Positions 1-4,957 of a stretch of 7,704 nucleotides of DNA are shown piece by piece (the stretch's first letter is position 1; each line of letters opens with the position of its first letter). This stretch comes from Actinobacteria bacterium UBA3028 (lineage in GTDB: Bacteria; Actinomycetota; Actinomycetes; Nanopelagicales; Nanopelagicaceae), in NCBI GenBank assembly GCA_002367715.1, contig DFDL01000064.1, positions 22,464 through 30,167 of the forward strand, in the 5' to 3' direction. The notes beneath the pieces are model-generated. The model was given only the letters and a program-made list of their open reading frames with translations. It was not told the origin of the DNA and did not search any database. Made by a program: the position numbers and the translations under genes.

Positions 1-59
1 TTAACTGCCTTTTTAACAGGCTTCTTAGCTGACTTCTTTGCGGTCTTTTTAACTGCCAC
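1..59 (-). CDS. Lysine-rich basic protein, N-terminal fragment (cut by window edge)
   Basis: A GTG start at 59..57 opens a frame that stays open to the left edge (19 full codons plus two bases). The residues read MAVKKTAKKSAKKPVKKAV: eight of 19 are lysine, spaced as KK pairs separated by Ala, Thr, Ser, Pro or Val. Such tails are seen in actinobacterial histone H1-like and HU-type DNA-binding proteins, but similar basic leaders also precede other actinobacterial proteins such as DksA/TraR-like zinc-finger proteins, so no function is assigned. The gene is real rather than a chance frame because a perfect AAGGAG Shine-Dalgarno site (72..67) lies 7 bases upstream of the GTG. It lies 86 bases downstream of rdgB in the same direction; no U-tract terminator separates them. 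Confidence 0.7.
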   Translation of the reverse strand, partial: MAVKKTAKKSAKKPVKKAV

Positions 60-66
60 GATTTTG

Positions 67-72
67 CTCCTT
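67..72 (-). promoter_or_regulatory. Ribosome binding site of the lysine-rich gene
   Basis: On the minus strand the bases read AAGGAG, followed by CAAAATC and then GTG (59..57). The spacing of 7 bases is ideal. It decides the GTG start and stands out because other genes in the window have weak, absent or coupled initiation signals. Confidence 0.75.
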
Positions 73-83
73 GGGTTGTAATT

Positions 84-159
84 GCAATCTAGATTCAAAA
101 CTCAATAGCAGAAGGATACCTCAGCACCTCTTAAAACTATTAAATCTAGAGCAGATTGC
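84..159 (-). repeat. Bulged inverted repeat spanning the rdgB stop codon
   Basis: The arm at 84-95 (gcaatctagatt) pairs with 143-159, whose minus-strand reading is GCAATCTGCTCTAGATT: the same 12 bases with 5 extra bases in the middle. In a minus-strand transcript this gives a 12-bp stem with a 5-base bulge and a 47-base loop (96-142). The right arm contains the rdgB stop codon (148..146). The left arm ends 11 bases before the AAGGAG site of the next gene. There is no following U-run, so it is not a standard intrinsic terminator. It could be an mRNA-processing or stability stem, or chance in A+T-rich DNA. Confidence 0.35.
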
Positions 160-769
160 TGATCTTTGGTGAGATGGCCCGAAGCGCGATTCCGCGATGG
201 CTGAGTCTATCTTTCTCGCCATGGGCTAATTCGCCCAGGGTTAATTCTTGACCTACTGGTTGAAAAATTGGGTCATATCCAAACCCGAAACTTCCACGAG
301 GCGAGAGGGTGATAAATCCAAGTAATTTTCCACTCTCGGTGACCACATCATCTATCTGGGCGGTCGATTTATAGCCAGGTGGAAAAACCAGCGCCACTTC
401 GCACATGAAGTGTGCACCTCGCTTCGAAGTTGGAACGCCATCTAGCTCCGTTAAAACCTTATTAATATTTGCTAAGTCATCGCCATGGGCTCCAGACCAC
501 CTTGCAGAAAATATTCCAGGATTGCCATCTAGATAATCAATGCATAGTCCACTGTCATCTGCGAGTGCAGGCAGATTAGTGAAATTACAGATTCCTCTCG
601 CTTTAAGCAGTGCATTCTCACGAAATGAATTTCCGGTCTCCTCAACATCCGGTAAGTCTGGAAAATCTCTCAGCCCTAGCACTTGAATGTCTTCGGCATG
701 CTCCGCAAGAAGTCTTTCGAATTCGGCAATCTTTCCAATATTTTTAGTAGCTAAAACTATTTTACGCAC
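146..769 (-). CDS. rdgB: RdgB/HAM1 non-canonical purine NTP pyrophosphatase
   Basis: Hydrolyses dITP, ITP and XTP to the monophosphate plus pyrophosphate, keeping deaminated purines out of DNA and RNA; cytosolic and Mg-dependent. The 207-residue protein has the usual family length and motifs in order: LATKNIGKIAEF (6-17, nucleotide entry), ETGNSFRENALLKAR (44-58), ADDSGL (70-75, with the catalytic Asp), GIFSARW (85-91), FGFGYDPIF (161-169, base recognition) and SHRGIALRA (190-198). The start is GTG at 769..767. The frame is closed by the in-frame rph stop codon (775..773) three bases upstream, so no earlier start exists. There is no convincing Shine-Dalgarno site, so translation probably depends on ribosomes finishing rph. 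It is the last gene of the leftward cluster; rph-rdgB pairing is typical of Actinobacteria (Rv1340-Rv1341 in M. tuberculosis, from memory). Confidence 0.95.
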   Translation of the reverse strand: MRKIVLATKNIGKIAEFERLLAEHAEDIQVLGLRDFPDLPDVEETGNSFRENALLKARGICNFTNLPALADDSGLCIDYLDGNPGIFSARWSGAHGDDLANINKVLTELDGVPTSKRGAHFMCEVALVFPPGYKSTAQIDDVVTESGKLLGFITLSPRGSFGFGYDPIFQPVGQELTLGELAHGEKDRLSHRGIALRAISPKISNLL

Positions 770-772
770 GAA

Positions 773-1510
773 TTATTTTAACGTTTCAATCTGTAATTTA
801 GAGAGTTGGCTGCAGCCAGATACCCCAAGATCGAGTAAGCTATTTAAGAGCAAGCGATCAAATGGTTTTCCTTCGGCGGTACCTTGAACTTCAACAAAAT
901 TTCCATCTGCAGTACAAACTATATTCATATCAGTATCGGCAGTTACATCTTCTTCATAACAGAGATCCAACATTGGAACGCCACCGATAATTCCAACGCT
1001 AACGGCGCTTACTCCTTGAGTTATTGGATTGCGTGAAGCCGGAATATGGCCGTTTGCTTTCGCCCAGATAATTGCATCTTGAAGTGCGACATATGCGCCA
1101 GTAATTGCGGCAGTACGAGTTCCACCATCTGCCTGCAGAACATCGCAATCAATTACGATTGTGTTTTCGCCAAGAGCTTTGGTATCAACAATTGCGCGAA
1201 GTGAACGACCTACTAACCTTGAAATCTCCTGGGTACGGCCACCAAGTTTTCCCTTAACACTTTCGCGATCAGATCTTGAATGTGTAGCACGAGGCAACAT
1301 TGCATATTCGCTTGTAACCCAACCGCCACCTTTGCCTACCAGCCAACGTGGAACACCGGGAGTAAATGATGCAACGCAGAGCACGCGGGTATTTCCGAAT
1401 TCAACTAAAACAGATCCCTCAGCGTTATTCAACCAATTGCGGGTAAATTTAATTGGGCGCAGATCACTTGGAGCTCTTCCATCAATGCGAGCGCTCTCTT
1501 GCGATGTCAT
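773..1510 (-). CDS. rph: RNase PH
   Basis: Phosphate-dependent 3'-to-5' exoribonuclease that trims tRNA precursors and other RNA 3' ends, normally as a hexameric ring in the cytosol. The 245-residue length fits the family. Visible motifs are RIDGR (8-12), GSVLVEFGNTRVLC (32-45), VTSEYAMLPRATHSR (65-79), GRTQEISRLVGRSLRA (91-106, phosphate and RNA binding), DCDVLQADGGTRTAAITG (121-138), the acidic YEED..ADTDMN segment (185-196, metal site) and VEVQGTAEG (206-214). The ATG at 1510..1508 follows the murI stop codon with no spacer. AGGA within the murI tail, about 6 bases upstream of the ATG, serves as a ribosome binding site. In M. tuberculosis an MBL-fold gene lies between murI and rph; here it is absent. 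Confidence 0.97.
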   Translation of the reverse strand: MTSQESARIDGRAPSDLRPIKFTRNWLNNAEGSVLVEFGNTRVLCVASFTPGVPRWLVGKGGGWVTSEYAMLPRATHSRSDRESVKGKLGGRTQEISRLVGRSLRAIVDTKALGENTIVIDCDVLQADGGTRTAAITGAYVALQDAIIWAKANGHIPASRNPITQGVSAVSVGIIGGVPMLDLCYEEDVTADTDMNIVCTADGNFVEVQGTAEGKPFDRLLLNSLLDLGVSGCSQLSKLQIETLK

Positions 1511-2335
1511 TTAAATCCTCGATTCGACAGTAGAAACTTCTGGGCCAAGAAAACGTCTAGCAAGATTGCTAAAGGTATCGCTCTCTCCGGTAGAGACAAA
1601 TTTGTGGGTTGGATTTCCTGATTGATTCAATAAACCCGCTTCAACTAGCACTCTATATAGATTCTTCGCTGTCTCTTCAGCGCTTGATACTAAGGTCACC
1701 TCATTGCCCATTACATAGGAAATTACGCCGGTAAGAAGTGGATAATGCGTACAGCCCAAGACCAAAGTATCGATATCTCTTTCTACTAGTGGCTTTAAAT
1801 AATCTGTTGCGATCTTTGTGATTACAGCTCCTGAGGTTTCACCACGTTCCACAAATTCAACAAAAAGTGGACAGGCGACTGAGCTAATTTCTAAATGAGG
1901 CGCCGCGGCAAAGGCATCTAAATACGCTCCTGAATCAATCGTTGCATTTGTACCTATTACGCCAATTCGACCACTTCTTGTTGCTGAAACGGCTCTGCGA
2001 GCTGCAGGCTGAATTACCTCAATTACTGGAACTGAATACCGCTCTCTCGCGTCTCGGAGCATCGCGGCACTCGCGGTATTACATGCAATAACAATCGCCT
2101 TTACCCCGGCTTCAACCAATTGATCAAGAATATCTAGTGCAAATGTTCTTACTTCGGCTAATGGTCTAGGTCCGTAAGGTCCACGAGCAGTATCTCCAAC
2201 ATAGAGAATTGACTCACCTGGAAGTTGATCAATTATTGCTCTTGCAACTGTTAATCCACCCACACCAGAATCGAAAATTCCAATTGGCGCATTAGCTAGT
2301 TTGCTTGAATTAGCTGGAGTGCTTGCCGCTGACAT
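1511..2335 (-). CDS. murI: Glutamate racemase
   Basis: Interconverts L- and D-glutamate without a cofactor, supplying D-Glu for the peptidoglycan stem peptide. In 274 residues the two-cysteine active site is complete. PIGIFDSGVGGLTV (17-30) holds Asp22 and Ser23, YVGDTARGPYGPRP (45-58) is the substrate loop, ACNTASAA (84-91) carries catalytic Cys85, and LGCTHYPLL (193-201) carries the second catalytic Cys195 with His197. About 16 low-complexity residues (Ser, Ala, Asn) precede the first motif, slightly longer than in compact homologs; no better internal start is visible. It starts 39 bases after cysM. No strong Shine-Dalgarno site is present: TAGG lies 9 bases upstream of the ATG inside a 9-mer shared with mec. 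The rhomboid-family gene that separates cysM and murI in M. tuberculosis is missing here. Confidence 0.96.
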   Translation of the reverse strand: MSAASTPANSSKLANAPIGIFDSGVGGLTVARAIIDQLPGESILYVGDTARGPYGPRPLAEVRTFALDILDQLVEAGVKAIVIACNTASAAMLRDARERYSVPVIEVIQPAARRAVSATRSGRIGVIGTNATIDSGAYLDAFAAAPHLEISSVACPLFVEFVERGETSGAVITKIATDYLKPLVERDIDTLVLGCTHYPLLTGVISYVMGNEVTLVSSAEETAKNLYRVLVEAGLLNQSGNPTHKFVSTGESDTFSNLARRFLGPEVSTVESRI

Positions 2336-2339
2336 ATGG

Positions 2340-2348
2340 GTAAGCCTA
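2340..2348 (-). promoter_or_regulatory. TAGGCTTAC element upstream of murI
   Basis: The minus strand reads TAGGCTTAC, then four bases (CCAT), then the murI ATG. The identical 9-mer lies at the identical distance before mec. TAGG may act as a weak ribosome binding site 9 bases from the start. Alternatively TAGGCT fits the loose actinobacterial -10 pattern TAnnnT, 7 bases before the ATG, which would allow a leaderless start. No good -35 is visible, so its role is undecided. Confidence 0.3.
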
Positions 2349-2374
2349 CCTTCAGCAAGAAAGATAATTAAAAA

Positions 2375-3334
2375 TCAAGCCCAGAGTTGGCTATCTAAAA
2401 CTTCAGAATCACCATCTCTGCCGTAGATTCCTGTCGATAGATACTTCCACCCGGCATCGCACACGATAAAAGCGATATCGGCTCTAGTTTTAGCTTCAAC
2501 ACACTCTTTGGCAACCGCAAGTGCAGCATGCAAGATTGCGCCGGTTGAAATTCCAGCAAAAATTCCCTCAACTTCCAGAAGCTCTTTTACGCGCTTTACC
2601 GAATCTTGCGCTCCAACTGAAAATCTACGTGTGATTATCGAAGCATCGTATAACTCAGGCACAAAACCAGCTTCAAGATTTCGAAGTCCGTAAACCACTT
2701 CTCCATAACGTGGCTCGGCGGCGATAATTGCAATGTCTGGATTCTTCTCTCGCAAATATTTTCCAGCGCCCATTAGCGTTCCTGTCGTGCCAAGTCCTGC
2801 AACAAAATGGGTAACTGTAGGTAAATCTTCAAAAATCTCTGGTCCTGTGGTTCTGTAGTGAGCAAGAGTATTTGCGGGATTTCCATATTGGTATAGAAAT
2901 ACCCAATCAGGATTCTGCTCAGCAATCTCTTTAGCAACTCGAACCGCTTCATTTGACCCACCTGCGGCAGGTGAATAAATTATTTTCGCGCCCCACATCT
3001 CTAAAATTTGAGTGCGTTCAGGGCTGGTGTTCTCTGGCATTACGCAGATTAAGTTATAGCCGCGAACTTTTGAAATCATGGCAAGTGAAATTCCAGTGTT
3101 ACCACTTGTCGGCTCCAAGATTGTTGAGCCAGGTTTTAACCTTCCATTTTTTTCAGCGCTATCAATCATTGCAAGTGCGGTGCGATCTTTAATCGAACCA
3201 GTTGGGTTTCGATCTTCCAGCTTGGCCCACAATCTAACTTGAGGCGAATCATCTGTAGATTTTGGTGAAAGTTTTGGAAGCCCAATTAACGGCGTATGGC
3301 CTAAGGATGCTTCTAATGATTCATATCTTGTCAC
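2375..3334 (-). CDS. cysM: CysM, O-phosphoserine-dependent, CysO-linked cysteine synthase
   Basis: PLP enzyme of fold type II that forms aminoacrylate from O-phosphoserine and couples it to the CysO thiocarboxylate, giving CysO-cysteine. The 319 residues are close to M. tuberculosis CysM along their whole length. Lys49 in LEDRNPTGSIKDR (39-51) binds PLP; TSGNTG (76-81) is the substrate loop; GLGTTGTLMGAG (180-191) binds the cofactor phosphate; GISTGA is at 261-266. Arg218 in YGLRN aligns with mycobacterial Arg220, reported as the O-phosphoserine phosphate ligand, which argues against an O-acetylserine enzyme. The tail ends in QLWA, as in the mycobacterial protein whose C-terminus closes the active site. 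The GTG start (3334..3332) shares its first G with the cysO stop TAG, so translation is coupled to cysO and the two proteins are likely made together. Confidence 0.95.
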   Translation of the reverse strand: MTRYESLEASLGHTPLIGLPKLSPKSTDDSPQVRLWAKLEDRNPTGSIKDRTALAMIDSAEKNGRLKPGSTILEPTSGNTGISLAMISKVRGYNLICVMPENTSPERTQILEMWGAKIIYSPAAGGSNEAVRVAKEIAEQNPDWVFLYQYGNPANTLAHYRTTGPEIFEDLPTVTHFVAGLGTTGTLMGAGKYLREKNPDIAIIAAEPRYGEVVYGLRNLEAGFVPELYDASIITRRFSVGAQDSVKRVKELLEVEGIFAGISTGAILHAALAVAKECVEAKTRADIAFIVCDAGWKYLSTGIYGRDGDSEVLDSQLWA

Positions 3335-3630
3335 TAGCAGCCACCGGCAACTGCGGGAAGGATTGTTACGCTATCACCAGCTTTTAGTGGTGCAAGAAGT
3401 GAGCCCATAAATCTAACGTCTTCATCATTAATGTAAATATTTATGAAACGTCGCAGTTCGCCATTTTCTAGGAGACGCTCACCAAGTCCGGCGTGCTCCT
3501 TCTCAAGTGCCGAAATTAATTCACTCAATGAAGCCGCACCTGAAACGCGAACAACTTTCTCGCTCTTGGTATATGGTCGAAGAATTGTAGGAATACGAAC
3601 TTCAATATTTTCATTACTTGACGTAGGCAT
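3334..3630 (-). CDS. cysO: CysO-type sulfur carrier protein (MoaD/ThiS fold) ending in Gly-Gly-Cys
   Basis: Small ubiquitin-like protein whose C-terminal glycine is converted to a thiocarboxylate (by a MoeZ-type enzyme, not in this window) and donates sulfur to CysM. The 98 residues match the family: IPTILRPYT (14-22), RRFINIYINDEDVRF (60-74), DSVTILPAVAGG (86-97). The oddity is residue 98. The reading frame continues past Gly96-Gly97 through TGC (Cys, 3339..3337) before TAG, whereas M. tuberculosis CysO, as I recall it, ends at Gly-Gly. The encoded tail therefore equals the CysO-cysteine product that Mec cleaves, so Mec may be needed to mature it. The ATG at 3630 is preceded by 60 non-coding bases with a promoter-like -35/-10 pair ending 6 bases from the ATG. 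The stop overlaps the cysM start by one base. Confidence 0.93.
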   Translation of the reverse strand: MPTSSNENIEVRIPTILRPYTKSEKVVRVSGAASLSELISALEKEHAGLGERLLENGELRRFINIYINDEDVRFMGSLLAPLKAGDSVTILPAVAGGC

Positions 3631-3636
3631 GGGAGA

Positions 3637-3666
3637 AGTATCCTAGAAGCAAGCCATTGATGCCAA
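3637..3666 (-). promoter_or_regulatory. Candidate internal promoter of cysO-cysM, probably leaderless
   Basis: The minus strand shows TTGGCA (3666..3661, 5 of 6 to TTGACA), an 18-base spacer, then GATACT (3642..3637, 4 of 6 to TATAAT), then TCTCCC and the cysO ATG. The transcript would begin at or next to the A of the start codon, a leaderless arrangement common in Actinobacteria. The overlapping TAGGAT (3645..3640) is a second possible -10, but only 15 bases from the -35. No ribosome binding site at normal spacing competes with this reading; AGGA lies about 13 bases from the ATG. It would let cysO-cysM be expressed separately from the genes upstream. Confidence 0.5.
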
Positions 3667-3690
3667 TCGAGAGCTCGCTATGTATATCTC

Positions 3691-4113
3691 TTACAGAACA
3701 TCCACTATTTCGACATCTTCTTCAGTTACATTGCCGTCAATAATTCTAAACGAGCGAAACTCATTCTCAGGTGCAATCTCTTTGCGGGTAGAGACTACAA
3801 CATAATGAGCTCCTGGCTCGGAGGCGTAGGAGATGTCGGTGCGAGAAGGATAGGCCTGTGTCTCGGTATGTGAGTGATAGACAACTACTATCTCTTGAGA
3901 TTTATCATCAAGTTGGCGATAAAGATTCAATAGATCCTTTGAATCAAATTCATAAAATGTTGGTGAGTGTGCCGCATTGACCATTGGCTGTAAGTGTTCT
4001 GCTCGGTCGCTTCCTTCTGCTCCAAGAATTACACCACAGCATTCATCGGGATATTCATTGCGTGATTGCTCAAGGATTGCAGCAACATGCTTAGATGATA
4101 TTTGAAGAGTCAT
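3691..4113 (-). CDS. mec: Mec, CysO-cysteine peptidase (JAMM/MPN+ metalloprotease)
   Basis: Zinc metallopeptidase that cleaves the Gly-Cys bond of CysO-cysteine, releasing free cysteine and regenerating CysO; cytosolic. With the start at 4113 the protein has 140 residues, near the mycobacterial length. The complete JAMM set is visible: Glu24 in DECCGV, HSHT at 80-83 (His80 and His82), Ser90 and Asp93 in YPSRTD (88-93). The motif PTFYEFDSKDLL (51-62) matches the substrate-facing segment of Mec proteins. The frame is open a further 11 codons upstream, but the ATG at 4113..4111 is preferred: it overlaps the DUF2017 stop as ATGA, and the residues after it match the family N-terminus. TAGGCTTAC lies 4 bases upstream. 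Its place beside cysO and cysM supports the assignment over a ubiquitin-type deconjugase. Confidence 0.94.
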   Translation of the reverse strand: MTLQISSKHVAAILEQSRNEYPDECCGVILGAEGSDRAEHLQPMVNAAHSPTFYEFDSKDLLNLYRQLDDKSQEIVVVYHSHTETQAYPSRTDISYASEPGAHYVVVSTRKEIAPENEFRSFRIIDGNVTEEDVEIVDVL

Positions 4114-4661
4114 GTCAGTAAGCCTAACAAATTTTCTTGCAACCACCCTAGCCAGAAGTAGACGGCATAGACCGGCTTTTGGGGATCCTGTTCTGAGAGA
4201 AGCTCAAATTTTTCAAAGCTATCTTCTGTTATTTCAAGGCGAACCGACAGTGCGATACGAAGATCATTTATTGCCGCCAGCCAAATTTGTGCATCTAGCT
4301 CTTCGATTACACCTCCATGTTTTTCATCAACCAAAATAGTGAGCTCCTCACGAACTAGCCGTAAATTTTTCTGCTTTGCATCACGCAATTGTGGCTCGGT
4401 ATACCTGCGAAAATCAGATGCTGCTTCAGGATCGGCATAGGCATTTGGCAGAAGTCGCAACAAAACCGGATCTTCTGGTGTCACAATTTCAGCTGGCATA
4501 GCAAGTAGTTGGGCAAGGGGGTCTGTCGAATCGTAGTGATGAAAGAAATCACCTTCACCCAATAATTCAAGGAGTTGTTCTACTAAATTAATCAATATCT
4601 GCGCCTCATCTAGTGTCAGATCTAGCGAGTAGCCCTCACCGATTTTTTCGAAGCTAGACAT
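4110..4661 (-). CDS. DUF2017 family protein
   Basis: Protein of unknown function found in Actinobacteria next to clpS. The 183 residues are acidic and helical in appearance, with no signal peptide and no membrane segment. Recognisable family segments are LLRLLPNAYADPEAASDFRR (67-86), followed by TEPQLRDAK, then the C-terminal WLAAINDLRIALSVRLEI and YFWLGWLQENLLGLL stretches rich in Trp and Leu. The ATG (4661..4659) shares one base with the clpS stop TGA, and its own stop overlaps the mec ATG by four bases. The position between clpS and mec suggests co-production with proteolysis factors, but no activity can be inferred from the residues. Some databases call it a transcriptional regulator; I see no DNA-binding motif that supports that. 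Confidence 0.88.
   Translation of the reverse strand: MSSFEKIGEGYSLDLTLDEAQILINLVEQLLELLGEGDFFHHYDSTDPLAQLLAMPAEIVTPEDPVLLRLLPNAYADPEAASDFRRYTEPQLRDAKQKNLRLVREELTILVDEKHGGVIEELDAQIWLAAINDLRIALSVRLEITEDSFEKFELLSEQDPQKPVYAVYFWLGWLQENLLGLLT
4118..4126 (-). promoter_or_regulatory. TAGGCTTAC element upstream of mec
   Basis: The minus strand reads TAGGCTTAC, then TGAC, then the mec ATG within the ATGA overlap. It lies inside the DUF2017 coding sequence (its final codons), yet has the same 9 bases at the same 4-base distance as before murI. TAGG could be a weak ribosome binding site for mec; a -10 role is also possible but lacks a -35. Confidence 0.3.
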
Positions 4662-4957
4662 CAGATTTTGTCATCACGTTGCAGTGTGGCCCATAGTCCG
4701 TGTTCATGTAAGCGTTGTACATCGAGTTCCATCGCTTCACGGGTTCCACTGGAGACCACAGCTCTGCCTTCAGTGTGAACTTGCATCATTAATTCGTGAG
4801 CACGCTCCTTGCTAAATCCAAATAACTTTATTAAGACATAAGTTACATAAGTCATTAAATTAACTGGATCATCCCAAACTATTGTTATCCAAGGCCTATC
4901 TAACATTTCATTGATACTCGTTTCAGGCTTTGTGAGGGTCTCTGCCATATTCGTCAT
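4661..4957 (-). CDS. clpS: ClpS, N-degron adaptor for Clp protease
   Basis: Cytosolic adaptor that binds destabilising N-terminal residues and hands substrates to the ClpA/ClpC unfoldase of the Clp protease. The 98 residues include a disordered leader (1-20) and the folded core. WITIVWDDPVNLMTYVTYVL (23-42) is the actinobacterial form of the degron pocket, FGFSKERAHELMMQVHTEG (46-64) carries His61 equivalent to E. coli His66, and RAVVSSGTREAMELDVQRLH with HGLWATLQ (65-93) completes the core and Clp-facing strand. The ATG at 4957 overlaps the stop of the GH18 gene as ATGA; a second in-frame ATG three codons later (4948) is a possible alternative start. No clear Shine-Dalgarno site is seen, so coupling to the GH18 gene is likely. 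It is followed by DUF2017 with a one-base overlap. Confidence 0.95.
   Translation of the reverse strand: MTNMAETLTKPETSINEMLDRPWITIVWDDPVNLMTYVTYVLIKLFGFSKERAHELMMQVHTEGRAVVSSGTREAMELDVQRLHEHGLWATLQRDDKI

Noticed and set aside
86..91. TAGATT as -10 of a separate promoter for the lysine-rich gene
   Set aside because: It fits TAnnnT, but no -35 resembling TTGACA lies 16-19 bases upstream, and the hexamer is part of the inverted repeat arm.
687..1514. Plus-strand open frames opposite rdgB and rph (687-887 and 1161-1514)
   Set aside because: They lie antisense to two enzymes with complete motifs, show no recognisable family and have no ribosome site; they reflect codon bias of the real genes.
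2336..2374. GGTA-GGCT-TACC dyad in the cysM-murI gap as a terminator
   Set aside because: The stem is only four base pairs and there is no U-run after it; it mostly reflects the TAGGCTTAC element.
2508..3646. Plus-strand frames opposite cysM and cysO, and a second minus-strand frame at 2773-2961
   Set aside because: CysM and CysO match their families end to end, so these overlapping frames are shadows; none has a start signal or a plausible protein composition.
3655..3690. Terminator after mec (GAGCTC palindrome and short dyads)
   Set aside because: The stems are four to six bases with no downstream U-tract, so they do not support termination; the region is better explained by promoter elements for cysO.
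4114..4146. Longer mec start 11 codons upstream (MVARKFVRLTD...)
   Set aside because: It would lie inside DUF2017 and adds residues not expected in the family, while the ATG at 4113 gives the standard ATGA overlap and the expected N-terminus.
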